From Lachnospiraceae bacterium (GTDB taxonomy: Bacteria > Bacillota > Clostridia > Lachnospirales > Lachnospiraceae): a DNA stretch of 47,769 bases. Shown here piece after piece: positions 24,125-33,233 of this stretch. How positions within the stretch are numbered: position 1 is the first letter of the stretch; every line of letters starts with the position of its first letter. A program made the position numbers and the translations under genes. The stretch spans positions 1-47,769 of the forward strand of contig SVFM01000019.1 in the NCBI GenBank assembly GCA_015056865.1. The letters are read 5' to 3'. The notes under the pieces are model-generated. The model had not been told where the DNA came from, made no database searches, and was given only the letters and a program-made list of their open reading frames with translations.

Positions 24125-26130
24125 CAACAAATCTCCGCACCTGCGGGCATTTCCTTCTCCGGTGTCATCAGTGCCAAATTCCCCTCTGCATCCTCTGCGC
24201 AGAGAAGCATGCCCTCTGAAAGCACGCCTGCCAGCTTGGCCGGCTTTAAGTTTACCAGTACCATTACCTTTTTGCCAACCATCTCCTCAGGGGTATAATG
24301 GGCCTTGATCCCGGAAACGATCTGCTTTACCTGACTGCCGATACGTACCTGGGAGCAAAGGAGCTTTTTGGACTTGGGCACTGCCTCGCAGGCGATGATT
24401 TCACCTACCTGGAACTGCAGTTTTGCAAAATCCTCATATTCAATTTCCGGCTTGGCCTCAATATCGATCACAGTCGGCTGCTCTTCTTTGGTCTGCTGTG
24501 CACCTTCCTGCATGGATGCAGCTTCCGCCTCAGCCCGTCTTGCCGCAAACATGGCCTCTGCTTTTTCCAGCACTTCCTTCATGTCCAGTCTGGCAAACAG
24601 AATCTCCGGCTTTTCCGTTACCTTCCCGCCGGTGGGATACAGACCAAAGGTTTTCAGTTCATCCAATCCTCTAACCTTTGTGTTCAACTGGCTTACAATG
24701 CGCTCTGCAGTCTCAGGCATAAAGGACTGCAACAGGGAAGCACCGATGGTAATACCTTCCACCAGGTTATAAAGCACCGTAGCCAGGCGGTCAGCCTTGG
24801 CCTCATCCTTGGCCAGTACCCAGGGTTCTGTTTCATCAATATATTTATTGCAACGCTTAAACACTGCAAAAATTTCAGTCAATGCATCCGCCACTCTCAG
24901 ATCTTCCATCTTGGCAGCCACTTTGTCAATTGCTCCTGTTGCTACCGCCTTCAGTTCAGCGTCTACCGCACTGTCATTTTCCGTCAAAGCCACTTTCTTA
25001 TCGGCCACCACGCCGCCAAAATACTTGTTACTCATAGAGATGGTCCGGTTCACCAGATTGCCCAAGGTGTTTGCCAAATCTGCGTTCAGGCGTTCCACCA
25101 TCAGATCCCAGGTGATGGTACCGTCATTCTCGAAAGGCATTTCATGCAGTACAAAGTAACGCACTGCGTCCACACCAAAGAAATCTACCAGATCATCTGC
25201 ATAGATTACATTGCCCTTGGACTTGCTCATCTTTCCATCCCCTTGCAAGAGCCAAGGATGTCCAAACACCTGCTTCGGCAAAGGCTCACCCAACGCCATC
25301 AAAAAGATGGGCCAATAAATGGTATGGAAACGGATAATATCCTTACCGATCAAATGCAGGTCTGCAGGCCACATCCTCTTGTACTGCTCCGTGCTGCCTC
25401 CGTCTGCATCATACCCGATACCGGTAATGTAGTTTGTCAGTGCATCCAACCATACATATACCACATGTCTGTCATCAAAATCCACCGGGATTCCCCACTT
25501 AAAGGAAGTTCTGGAAACGCACAGATCCTGCAAACCGGGCAACAGGAAGTTATTCATCATCTCGTTTTTGCGGGATACCGGCTGAATAAACTCCGGATGT
25601 GTGTTAATATGCTCTATCAGCTTATCTGCATATTTGCTCATCTTAAAGAAGTAGGCTTCTTCCTTGGCAGGCTTTACCTCTCTTCCGCAATCAGGACACT
25701 TGCCCTCTACCAGCTGAGACTCAGTCCAGAAAGACTCACAGGGTGTACAGTACAATCCCTCATAGGCCCCTTTATAAATATCTCCCTGATCATACAAACG
25801 CTTGAAGATCTTTTGCACCTGCTTCTCATGATAATCGTCCGTGGTGCGGATAAATTTATCATAAGAAATATTCAAAAGATCGCACAGTCCCTGAATAACC
25901 GCTGCCACCTGGTCCACGAAAATCTTGGGAGTAACTCCTGCTGCCTCTGCCTTCAGTTCAATCTTCTGCCCGTGCTCATCGGTACCGGTCTGAAAGAACA
26001 CATCATACCCTTGGGCCCTTTTAAACCGGGCAATACTGTCTGCCAGCACGATCTCATAATTATTGCCGATATGGGGTTTGCCCGATGTATAGGCAATGGC
26101 TGTTGTGATGTAATACTTTTCCTTGTTCAT
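24124..26130 (-). CDS. metG: Methionyl-tRNA synthetase
   Basis: This 668-residue class I synthetase charges tRNA-Met. It has the HIGH-like PHIGN (about residue 19), a zinc-binding knuckle (CTPCESFWTESQLVEGKCPDC), KMSKS (about 300) and a C-terminal tRNA-binding OB domain (about 565-668: DFAKLQFQVGEI) used for dimerisation. The start follows AGGAGG. Expression is controlled by the T-box leader directly upstream. A hydrolase gene is translationally coupled downstream. Confidence 0.98.
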   Translation of the reverse strand: MNKEKYYITTAIAYTSGKPHIGNNYEIVLADSIARFKRAQGYDVFFQTGTDEHGQKIELKAEAAGVTPKIFVDQVAAVIQGLCDLLNISYDKFIRTTDDYHEKQVQKIFKRLYDQGDIYKGAYEGLYCTPCESFWTESQLVEGKCPDCGREVKPAKEEAYFFKMSKYADKLIEHINTHPEFIQPVSRKNEMMNNFLLPGLQDLCVSRTSFKWGIPVDFDDRHVVYVWLDALTNYITGIGYDADGGSTEQYKRMWPADLHLIGKDIIRFHTIYWPIFLMALGEPLPKQVFGHPWLLQGDGKMSKSKGNVIYADDLVDFFGVDAVRYFVLHEMPFENDGTITWDLMVERLNADLANTLGNLVNRTISMSNKYFGGVVADKKVALTENDSAVDAELKAVATGAIDKVAAKMEDLRVADALTEIFAVFKRCNKYIDETEPWVLAKDEAKADRLATVLYNLVEGITIGASLLQSFMPETAERIVSQLNTKVRGLDELKTFGLYPTGGKVTEKPEILFARLDMKEVLEKAEAMFAARRAEAEAASMQEGAQQTKEEQPTVIDIEAKPEIEYEDFAKLQFQVGEIIACEAVPKSKKLLCSQVRIGSQVKQIVSGIKAHYTPEEMVGKKVMVLVNLKPAKLAGVLSEGMLLCAEDAEGNLALMTPEKEMPAGAEIC

Positions 26131-26170
26131 AATTTCCTCCTGATTCTGTTAAGATTCAATTCACGGACGT

Positions 26171-26446
26171 CAAAAACCGCCCTCTCGTGCCACTGCACAA
26201 GAAGGCGGCCTAACCGCGTTACCACTTCTCTTCATCCGTTTTTCACAAAACGGACCTCACTGGGTACCTGTGATACCCTGTCGCTATAACAGGCGAAACC
26301 TGTCGCAGCCTAACCGGCATCTGCCGGATCGGTGCGCTGCTCCAAAGCCATTTTCCGCATGTTCCGCATCCGGACTCTCTCAACCTATGAAGTCCCTCTC
26401 TGTAAAACCATCCCATGCGTACTCTCTTCTTCCACGCTTTTATCCT
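26171..26446 (-). promoter_or_regulatory. T-box leader (Met specifier) of metG
   Basis: The minus strand carries the T-box core AGAAGTGGTAACGCGG (26214-26229) that pairs with the uncharged tRNA end. A terminator hairpin (26177-26208, CCGCC.../...GGCGG) and a T-run follow. Stem I is visible: AGTA then CGCATG pairs with CATGCG, leaving a specifier loop with ATG (26349-26351), matching methionine. The apical region has GGACT / AGTCC. Low charging of tRNA-Met would stabilise the antiterminator and allow metG transcription. Confidence 0.92.
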
Positions 26447-26452
26447 GCACTA

Positions 26453-26481
26453 AGGTTATCACATTTAGTTTGCCCTGTCAA
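26453..26481 (-). promoter_or_regulatory. metG T-box promoter
   Basis: Minus-strand -35 TTGACA (26476-26481), 17-bp spacer and -10 TAACCT (26453-26458), directly before the T-box leader and 8 nt past the symporter stop codon. Confidence 0.7.
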
Positions 26482-26488
26482 CGCCGTT

Positions 26489-27916
26489 TTATTTACGTTT
26501 CTTGGCACTTGCTGCAACAATGGCAAACAGAGGAATCAAGGCGATAACGTTAGGAATTACCATCAGGTTATTGAACATATCCGTCAGATCCCATACCAGG
26601 CTGTTCTTAAAGATAGAGCCCAAGAATACAAATACAATCGCAATGATATAATAAGGAACCACTGCCTTTTTGCCAAACAGGTACTCAATGTTTTGTTTAC
26701 CGAAGAAGTTCCAGCTCAAAATTGTTGTAAAGGCAAAGAACAACAGGCAGACTGCAACCAGAATATTACCAACCGCGCTGCCGAATACAGTGGACATGGC
26801 AAGCTGCACCAGGTTACCACTTTCTATTACTACATCCTTCATGGCCACCTTCATGGTCATACCCTCTGTAAAACCATTTGCCAAAACACCATCCTTGGTA
26901 TACATGGTAGAGATTACCACCAGCGCTGTCATGGTCAAAACGATAAAGGTATCAATAAACACACCGATCATAGCGGCCACACCTTGATCATGAGGCTTCT
27001 CCACATTCGCCATAGCATGTGCATGAGGGGTGGAACCCATACCTGCCTCATTGGAGAACAGGCCACGCTTTGCACCCTGACTGATTGCCTGCTTCAGCGC
27101 ATAACCAATACCGCCGCCCACAGCAGACTTCACAATCATATCAGGTCTAAATGCATACTTAAAAATCATACCAAAGGTCTCAGGAATTACTTCGAAATTG
27201 AATCCTAAAACGATCAAACCAAGTACAATGTACAAAAGAGCCATGAAGGGAACGATCTTCTCTGCAACCGCAGCGATACGCTGTACGCCGCCCAGGAAAA
27301 TAAAGGCACACACTGCTGCAACGATCAGACCGATCACCCATGCAGGAATATGGAAAGCCGCACTGGAAGTAGAAGCGATAGAGTTGGACTGTACCATGGC
27401 ACCCACAAAGCCAAGAGCAAAGATCGCTGCAACCGCAAAGAAACCTGCCAAGATCTTACCAAACTTGCCCTTATAAGCTTTCTTTATGTAGTAAACAGGT
27501 CCGCCCAATACATTGCCGTCCTCCTGGACGATCTTGGTGTTCTGTGCCAATACAGCCTCGGCATAAATGGTTGCCATGCCAAAGAATGCGATCACCCACA
27601 TCCAGAAGATGGCACCGGGACCACCGATCAGGATCGCACCACTGGCTCCTACGATATTACCGGTACCAACCTGTGCTGCGATAGCGGTAGCCAATGCCTG
27701 GAAAGAAGACAAACCACTCTTTTGCTTACCACCGCGTACACTAAAGTTTCCGAATACCTTTTTTACACCCTCCTTAAAGCAGCGCACCTGCACAAATCTG
27801 GTCTTGATCGTGTAAAAAAGACCGGTGCCCACCAGCAAAAAAATCAGAATGTAATCTGACAAATACGTGTTGATTGTTTCCACAATCTTTTCCAAAGTTC
27901 CTAAAAATGCGTTCAT
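26489..27916 (-). CDS. Alanine/glycine:cation symporter (AGCS family)
   Basis: This 475-residue polytopic transporter imports alanine or glycine with sodium. The AGCS signature is visible: LFYTIKTRFVQVRCF near the start, GNIVGASGAILIGGPGAIFWMW, and the EAGMGSTPHAHA stretch. About ten membrane segments fit the family. The start at 27916 follows AGGAGGAAAA; a longer ORF would run through the riboswitch. A glycine riboswitch upstream points to glycine as a main substrate. Confidence 0.95.
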   Translation of the reverse strand: MNAFLGTLEKIVETINTYLSDYILIFLLVGTGLFYTIKTRFVQVRCFKEGVKKVFGNFSVRGGKQKSGLSSFQALATAIAAQVGTGNIVGASGAILIGGPGAIFWMWVIAFFGMATIYAEAVLAQNTKIVQEDGNVLGGPVYYIKKAYKGKFGKILAGFFAVAAIFALGFVGAMVQSNSIASTSSAAFHIPAWVIGLIVAAVCAFIFLGGVQRIAAVAEKIVPFMALLYIVLGLIVLGFNFEVIPETFGMIFKYAFRPDMIVKSAVGGGIGYALKQAISQGAKRGLFSNEAGMGSTPHAHAMANVEKPHDQGVAAMIGVFIDTFIVLTMTALVVISTMYTKDGVLANGFTEGMTMKVAMKDVVIESGNLVQLAMSTVFGSAVGNILVAVCLLFFAFTTILSWNFFGKQNIEYLFGKKAVVPYYIIAIVFVFLGSIFKNSLVWDLTDMFNNLMVIPNVIALIPLFAIVAASAKKRK

Positions 27917-27951
27917 AAAATTTTCCTCCTGTATAAAAATGTAACGCAAAA

Positions 27952-27974
27952 AGTTGCTGTCAATGACAGCAACT
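27952..27974 (-). terminator. Riboswitch expression-platform terminator
   Basis: A perfect 10-bp inverted repeat (AGTTGCTGTC / GACAGCAACT) with a 3-nt loop is followed on the minus strand by TTTTTGCG, 35 nt before the symporter start. TCCAGAG just before it (27973-27979) can pair with CTCTGGA in the aptamer (28077-28083), a possible switch helix. Confidence 0.85.
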
Positions 27975-28012
27975 CTGGAAGATACGCAAATCGAAAAAGA
28001 CTTTGCTAACCC

Positions 28013-28092
28013 TATCCTTTTGCCTGAGAGATTCGGCGTTTCCGCCTTGCACCTTCGGCACTCACTTAAGAGATTCTCCAGAGTCCTCTCCA
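28013..28092 (-). promoter_or_regulatory. Glycine riboswitch, single aptamer
   Basis: The minus strand reads CTCTGGAGA, then TGCCGAAGGTGCAAGG, GGAAACGCC and TCTCTCAGGCAAAAGGATAG, the core of the glycine aptamer. Only one aptamer is visible; the flanking sequence does not repeat the motif. It sits between promoter and terminator upstream of the AGCS symporter gene. Confidence 0.92.
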
Positions 28093-28143
28093 CTTTCAGT
28101 CATTTCTTCCTGAAAGCTTCTTCGAGTATTATTAAGTTTATTC

Positions 28144-28172
28144 ATCATAGCATACATCCATCAATTATGCAA
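28144..28172 (-). promoter_or_regulatory. Promoter of the glycine riboswitch-symporter unit
   Basis: Minus-strand -35 TTGCAT (28167-28172), 17-bp spacer and -10 TATGAT (28144-28149), just past the rpe stop codon. Confidence 0.65.
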
Positions 28173-28179
28173 GGTGTTT

Positions 28180-28830
28180 TTATGCCATTCGCCGAAGAAA
28201 TTCTCTCACATTTCCGGCAATATCATTTTTAAACACCGCGGAACCGGCCACCACCACATTGGCTCCAGCCTCCAGAACCACATGCACATTGTCGGCTTTA
28301 ATCCCGCCATCCACCTCAATGTCTATGTCTCTGCCGGAAGCCTCCACCATCCGGCGTGTCTGCCGGATCTTCTCCGTACAATCCTCTATATAGGCCTGAC
28401 CGCCATAGCCCGGCTCCACCGTCATGATCAGAATCATGTCCACCTTATCCAGATAGGGCACCAGTTCCTCCACCGGCGTCTTCGGCTTAATGGATATTCC
28501 CGCTCTCAGTCCTCTAGCATGTATATCCTCAATGATCTGCTCCGCACACTCCGTTGCCTCCAGATGAAAGGTGATCAGATCCGCCCCCGCCTTGGCAAAC
28601 ACTTCTATGTGCTTCTCCGGCTTTACGATCATCAGATGCACATCCAACATCTTCTGCGTTACAGACCTGGCAGCCCGGACAATAGGGGCACCGAAAGTGA
28701 TCTCCGGCACAAAAGTGCCGTCCATCACATCGATATGAATATACTGGGTCCCCGCTTCATCTATGATTCGAACCTGCTCCCCCAGCATTGCAAAGTCGGC
28801 TGATAAAATAGAGGGAGATAATATGTTCAT
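28180..28830 (-). CDS. rpe: Ribulose-phosphate 3-epimerase
   Basis: This 216-residue TIM-barrel enzyme interconverts ribulose 5-phosphate and xylulose 5-phosphate. Typical motifs are present: LSPSILSADFAMLGEQV, HIDVMDGTFVPEITFG, LDVHLMIVKPE, LIMTVEPGYGGQ and DIEVDGGIK, which supply the metal ligands and phosphate site. The ATG at 28830 lies 2 nt past the preceding stop; a TTG two codons earlier is an alternative. It ends the operon with both transketolase halves, a coherent non-oxidative pentose phosphate unit. Confidence 0.96.
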   Translation of the reverse strand: MNILSPSILSADFAMLGEQVRIIDEAGTQYIHIDVMDGTFVPEITFGAPIVRAARSVTQKMLDVHLMIVKPEKHIEVFAKAGADLITFHLEATECAEQIIEDIHARGLRAGISIKPKTPVEELVPYLDKVDMILIMTVEPGYGGQAYIEDCTEKIRQTRRMVEASGRDIDIEVDGGIKADNVHVVLEAGANVVVAGSAVFKNDIAGNVREFLRRMA

Positions 28831-28832
28831 CC

Positions 28833-29438
28833 TCAAGCTTCCCCCTTCTTGTCCTCTATTTCTTTGATCTCCTGCTCCAGTGCCTGAGTAGTATTCACAT
28901 AATCCTTAATCTTTTTGGTCATATACAAGGTGGCAAAGGTATCTGTAAGTCCGCTGAACAGAAGACCGATACCCAGCATGATGAACAACAGGTTGCCTTC
29001 ACCAAAGGGATTGATCACCAACAGAACACCTAAAACTATATTGATCACTGCCAGAATAAAGAATGCCAGCCCATTGCCACAATTCATACGGCGCAGATCA
29101 ATGCAGTTTTGCAGCTTGCTGATACCGCTGACCACTACCAGTATGGCCAATATGAAAGGAATCAATTCTATGATCAGGCTTGCCCTGTATAATACAAACG
29201 CTCCCAGAAACAGCTCCATCATACCCACAACAAAATCATTTCTATAGTAATTTTTCTGCATATCCCGGAACAAATATGCCAACACAGTAAAAACGCCGAT
29301 CACAATGCCGCAAACACCCACCACATAACATAGGGTCTGGGCCGTCGCTTCGGGATAGATCAGCAAAATGATACCCATGATCACAAAAAATGCTGCGGTA
29401 AGCAGTGACTGCCATTTCATCTCTTTCAGTGTACTCAT
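28833..29438 (-). CDS. HdeD/DUF308 family membrane protein
   Basis: This 201-residue protein has six predicted membrane segments spaced across residues 12-170 and a charged C-terminal tail. The repeated pattern LLIYPEATAQTLCYVVGVCGIVIG and VVSGISKLQNCIDLRR resembles HdeD (DUF308) proteins, linked to acid resistance in enterobacteria but of unknown role in Firmicutes. It is embedded between transketolase and rpe (28-nt and 2-nt gaps), so it is cotranscribed with them; the reason is not obvious. Confidence 0.8.
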   Translation of the reverse strand: MSTLKEMKWQSLLTAAFFVIMGIILLIYPEATAQTLCYVVGVCGIVIGVFTVLAYLFRDMQKNYYRNDFVVGMMELFLGAFVLYRASLIIELIPFILAILVVVSGISKLQNCIDLRRMNCGNGLAFFILAVINIVLGVLLVINPFGEGNLLFIMLGIGLLFSGLTDTFATLYMTKKIKDYVNTTQALEQEIKEIEDKKGEA

Positions 29439-29466
29439 AAACCACCCTCCATATCTTCTGAATGTA

Positions 29467-30405
29467 TTACTTTAAATACTCCTTCACATCCTGGTACACG
29501 CCCTCTGCATCTAATTTGTACTTCTGCAGAAGCGCTGCTGCACTGCCGGACTCGCCGAACACATCCTGCATGCCCAGTTTTTTCACGGGAACAGGATAGT
29601 TTGCGCAAAGGCAATCGCACACTGCGCTGCCCAGACCACCGATCACGGAATGTTCCTCCACTGTGATCACTTTACCGGTCTTCTTGGCACTTGCCAGGAT
29701 CAGCTCCTCATCCAACGGCTTAATGGTGCAGATGTTGATCACTTCCGCATCAATTCCGTCCGCAGCCAACTTCTCAGCTGCCCCCAAAGCACTGTCAACA
29801 CAGATACCGGTAGCCACAATAGTCACATCCTTGCCCTCTCTGACGATACTGCCCTTACCGATCTCAAATTTATAGTCGGGGTGATCATTGATCACCGGCA
29901 CCGCTGCACGTCCAAAACGAATATACACCGGTCCCTGATGCTCTATGGCTGCGCGCACAGCTGCACGAGCCTCCACATCATCGGAGGGACACATTACCAC
30001 CATACCGGGAATGGTACGCATCAAAGCCAGATCTTCGTTACACTGATGACTTGCGCCGTCCTCCCCTACGGAGATACCCGCATGGGTTGCGCCGATCTTT
30101 ACATTTAAATGGGGATATCCCACGGAATTTCTGATCTGTTCAAAAGCACGTCCCGCTGCAAACATGGCAAAGGAACTGACAAAAGGAATCTTACCGGTAG
30201 TTGCCATTCCGGCAGCAATGCCTACCATATTACACTCTGCAATACCGCAGTCGATATGTCTTTCCGGATATGCTTTCTTAAAAATACCGGTCTTGGTAGC
30301 CTCTGCAAGATCCGCATCCAGCACCACCAGATTGGGATATTCTTCAGCAAGCTCCTTCAGAGCATTTCCGTAACTTTCTCTGGTTGCAATCTTTTTCTCT
30401 GCCAT
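29467..30405 (-). CDS. Transketolase, C-terminal subunit
   Basis: This 312-residue protein holds the pyrimidine-binding and C-terminal domains of a split transketolase. Visible features are the start ATRESYGNALKEL, DADLAEATKTGIFKKAYPERHIDCGIAECNMVGIAAGMA with the catalytic Glu, GEDGASHQCNEDLALMR and the C-terminal TVEEHSVIGGLGSAV. It overlaps the N-terminal subunit gene by 1 nt (TAATG), so the two chains are made together and should form a heterotetramer transferring two-carbon units. Confidence 0.95.
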   Translation of the reverse strand: MAEKKIATRESYGNALKELAEEYPNLVVLDADLAEATKTGIFKKAYPERHIDCGIAECNMVGIAAGMATTGKIPFVSSFAMFAAGRAFEQIRNSVGYPHLNVKIGATHAGISVGEDGASHQCNEDLALMRTIPGMVVMCPSDDVEARAAVRAAIEHQGPVYIRFGRAAVPVINDHPDYKFEIGKGSIVREGKDVTIVATGICVDSALGAAEKLAADGIDAEVINICTIKPLDEELILASAKKTGKVITVEEHSVIGGLGSAVCDCLCANYPVPVKKLGMQDVFGESGSAAALLQKYKLDAEGVYQDVKEYLK

Positions 30406-31226
30406 TATTCCATACCCCCTTGTTCCAGCTCAGCCATGGCCTTGGCAAATTCCTCATCATTGGGCGCCTTGCCGTGCCAGCCTGCCACATTCTCCATGAA
30501 AGATACGCCCCGTCCCTTCACGCTCTTCATCACGATAGCTGTGGGCATCCCCTTTGTCTCACGTGCCTCCTTGAAGGCAGCACGAATACTGTCAAAATCA
30601 TGGGCATCAATATTGATCACATGGAAATTAAAAGCTTCAAATTTCTTATCAATGGGGTAAGGAGAACATACCTGATCCACAGCTCCATCTATCTGCAGAC
30701 CATTGTTGTCCACGATCACACACAAATTATCCAGTTTGCGGTGTCCTGCGAACATAGCAGCCTCCCAAACCTGCCCTTCCTGTATCTCACCATCTCCCAG
30801 AAGCGTATACACACGAAAATCCTTCTGATCCATCTTGGCCGACAAGGCCATACCTACTGCTGCAGAAATACCCTGACCCAGGGAACCGGAAGCCATATCC
30901 ACCCCGGGAATATGCATATTGGGATGTCCCTGCAGGTAAGAGCCCAGCTTACGCAAAGTGGTCAGATCCTCCACCGGAAAGAATCCTCTGTGAGCCAGCG
31001 CGGCATAAAGCCCGGGAGCCGTGTGCCCCTTGGACAATACAAATCTGTCTCGGTCTGCCTTCTCCGGATCCTTGGGATCAATATTCATCTCCTCAAAATA
31101 AAGGTAGGTAAACACCTCGGCTGCGGACAAAGATCCGCCGGGATGTCCTGCCTTGGCGCTGTGCACGCCTGCAATAATGCCTTTGCGAACATCATTTGCA
31201 TGTTTTTGCAGTTCCAAATTATTCAT
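30405..31226 (-). CDS. Transketolase, N-terminal subunit
   Basis: This 273-residue protein is the thiamine pyrophosphate-binding half of transketolase, with GHPGGSLSAAEVFTYLY, SKGHTAPGLYAAL, GSLGQGISAAVGMA and the TPP motif GDGEIQEGQVWEAAMFAGHRKLDNL...NNGLQ. The start at 31226 (MNNLELQK) is preferred because GGTGA lies 4 nt upstream and homologs begin similarly; an ATG at 31238 is possible. It is the first gene of the operon tktN-tktC-hdeD-rpe, with a structured leader. Confidence 0.95.
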   Translation of the reverse strand: MNNLELQKHANDVRKGIIAGVHSAKAGHPGGSLSAAEVFTYLYFEEMNIDPKDPEKADRDRFVLSKGHTAPGLYAALAHRGFFPVEDLTTLRKLGSYLQGHPNMHIPGVDMASGSLGQGISAAVGMALSAKMDQKDFRVYTLLGDGEIQEGQVWEAAMFAGHRKLDNLCVIVDNNGLQIDGAVDQVCSPYPIDKKFEAFNFHVINIDAHDFDSIRAAFKEARETKGMPTAIVMKSVKGRGVSFMENVAGWHGKAPNDEEFAKAMAELEQGGME

Positions 31227-31240
31227 CTTGTCACCCATCT

Positions 31241-31299
31241 GTGCGCTGCGATGCGCACCTAAACAAACGCGTAGGCTGAATACGCATTTTAATTCAGCC
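31241..31299 (-). promoter_or_regulatory. Structured 5' leader of the transketolase operon
   Basis: Two hairpins occur in the about 75-nt leader: GGCTGAAT / ATTCAGCC (31274-31299) and GTGCGC / GCGCAC (31241-31258), the second ending just before the start region. They match no riboswitch I know. They may affect mRNA stability or translation. Confidence 0.45.
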
Positions 31300-31309
31300 C
31301 TTTACTTTC

Positions 31310-31338
31310 ATTTTAGCGTATAAACAGCATGATTACAA
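31310..31338 (-). promoter_or_regulatory. Transketolase operon promoter
   Basis: Minus-strand -35 TTGTAA (31333-31338), 17-bp spacer and -10 TAAAAT (31310-31315). Confidence 0.55.
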
Positions 31339-31405
31339 TAAGTAAATTGTAACATTTTTTTCTTTTACAAATCATATGTTTATAAAAAATCTCTAGGATC
31401 CTTTT

Positions 31406-33232
31406 ATGCATCTTCTGCGTTCCAAGAAATTTTTATGCTTTACCCTCATCTTCACTCTCCTTTTTGGCAGCACACTGCTTATGTTGCGGCATCCCAATGA
31501 AGATGTAAAATTTGCCCGTCTGGCGGATCGGATCTTTCAATCTGAGATGACAGCCAACACCCTGTCCATGCATTATACCGTGGCTGATCCGGCAGCATAC
31601 GGTATCTCTAAGTATGCCCCTTGTTTGCCCTGCTATTCAGCCGGGAACAGACTGTCCGCCGCAGAAGCATTGCAGCAGGACCTGGAAGCCCTCCGCCATA
31701 TTTCCCAGGACCACTTAAGTCCGGATAACCTGTATACCTATCACCTTTTGTACAACTATTTGGAACAGTCTTTGGAAGGCGCTGATTTTGCCTATTATGA
31801 CGAGCCCCTTTCCCCTGCCTCCGGCATGCAGTCCCAGCTTCCCATCCTGCTGGCGGAATACACCTTCCGCTGCCAAGCAGACGTGGAGGATTACCTGGCT
31901 TTGTTGGATCAGACGGATGAATATTTTACTTCTCTGGCCTGCTATGAAAAAGAAAAGAAAGAGGCCGGACTGCTGCAGGCAGATACCTCCATCCAACAGG
32001 TGATCGAGCAATGCTACTCTATCTTATCCGAAGCGGAGCTGGAAAAGGGCAATCATTTTTTACAGACCACCTTTGCAGAACGCATACAGACACTGGTCAC
32101 AACAGGTCTGTTGACCGCACAGGAAGCCGACTCCTATATTGCACAGAATGACAGACTCCTCACCACTGTCATGCAGCCCGCCTATGAAAAACTGGCAGAT
32201 GAATTGTTTTTACTCATGGGTGAGGGCACCTCTCAACCCAAAGGCTTGGCCACCTTGCCGAAAGGACAGGACTATTACAGTTATCTGGTACGCAGCACCA
32301 CCGGCTCCTCCAGGACAATCCAAGAGATCAAGGAACTGCTCTATCCCCAGTTTGAAGAGGAGTATCAGTCCCTCCAAAACCTGCTCCTCTCCCGCACCGA
32401 CTCTGTTGAAATCTGGCAACGTTATGTATTGGATCAGGATTTTCCTATTCTGGCACCGGAGGATATGCTGACCGATCTGCAGGCCCGTATGGCTCAGGAC
32501 TTTCCCGGCTTTCCGTGCACTTCCTCCCCTACTGCTGCCGTAAAACAGGTCAGCAGCAGTCTGGCTCCTTACTGCGCACCGGCCTTTTATCTAACACCCC
32601 CCTTTGACAATGCTGATGCCAATGTGATATACATTAACCCAAATTCCACCGCAGCAGGTCTGGAACTTTACACCACCCTTGGCCATGAAGGTTATCCCGG
32701 TCATCTGTACCAGACCGTCTACGACGCGCAAAAAAGTCTGCAGCAAGGAACCCATCCTGTCAGGCAGCTTTTGTGGTACGGCGGCTATCAGGAAGGCTGG
32801 GCCCTGTATGCAGAATTTCTTGCTTATGACTACGCCATCGAATCGGCCCAAGAAAGCCACATGAAGGATCAGGCTCTTGCCTGGGAAATTGAAAAACACA
32901 GCCGCAGTATGCAGCTGTGCCTGTATTCTCTGTTGGATATATCCATTCACTATGACAACGCCTCCTATGAAGAGGCCCATCAGGTACTGGGACGTTTCGG
33001 CATCTCAGACCCTGACACTACCAGAACCATTTACGACTACGTAGCCGAAACCCCCGCCAACTATCTGAAATACTACCTTGGTTATCTGGAGGTTCTGGAC
33101 CTGCAGGCCCAGGCGCGCAGCCTGTGGCAGACAGAATACACTGATTTACGGTTCCATAGATTCTTTCTGGATTGTGGACCATCGGATTTTGAAACATTAA
33201 GACAGGTCCTCCAAAGCGAAATACCCTTCTGA
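31406..33232 (+). CDS. DUF885 family putative metallopeptidase, membrane-anchored or secreted
   Basis: This 608-residue protein starts with an uncleaved-looking signal segment (KKFLCFTLIFTLLFGSTLLML, about residues 7-27). It carries the DUF885 hallmark HEGYPGH with His427, Glu428 and His432, an HExxxxH zinc-peptidase-like motif, plus GGYQEGWALYAE downstream supplying a further Glu. The extracytoplasmic location and motif suggest a peptidase acting at the cell surface, but no substrate is known. It is a single gene with a weak AGGAT site. Its stop is 1 nt from the stop of the convergent nuclease gene. Confidence 0.87.
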   Translation: MHLLRSKKFLCFTLIFTLLFGSTLLMLRHPNEDVKFARLADRIFQSEMTANTLSMHYTVADPAAYGISKYAPCLPCYSAGNRLSAAEALQQDLEALRHISQDHLSPDNLYTYHLLYNYLEQSLEGADFAYYDEPLSPASGMQSQLPILLAEYTFRCQADVEDYLALLDQTDEYFTSLACYEKEKKEAGLLQADTSIQQVIEQCYSILSEAELEKGNHFLQTTFAERIQTLVTTGLLTAQEADSYIAQNDRLLTTVMQPAYEKLADELFLLMGEGTSQPKGLATLPKGQDYYSYLVRSTTGSSRTIQEIKELLYPQFEEEYQSLQNLLLSRTDSVEIWQRYVLDQDFPILAPEDMLTDLQARMAQDFPGFPCTSSPTAAVKQVSSSLAPYCAPAFYLTPPFDNADANVIYINPNSTAAGLELYTTLGHEGYPGHLYQTVYDAQKSLQQGTHPVRQLLWYGGYQEGWALYAEFLAYDYAIESAQESHMKDQALAWEIEKHSRSMQLCLYSLLDISIHYDNASYEEAHQVLGRFGISDPDTTRTIYDYVAETPANYLKYYLGYLEVLDLQAQARSLWQTEYTDLRFHRFFLDCGPSDFETLRQVLQSEIPF

Positions 33233-33233
33233 T

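Noticed and set aside
24298..26289. A 663-codon ORF on the plus strand opposite metG
   Set aside because: It is the complement of metG; the sense strand has full synthetase motifs and a proper start, while the antisense product has no recognisable domain and no good start site.
28093..28143. A second glycine aptamer upstream of the first
   Set aside because: The sequence between the promoter and the aptamer lacks the GCCGAAGG and CAGGCAAAAGGA cores; only a small hairpin is present.
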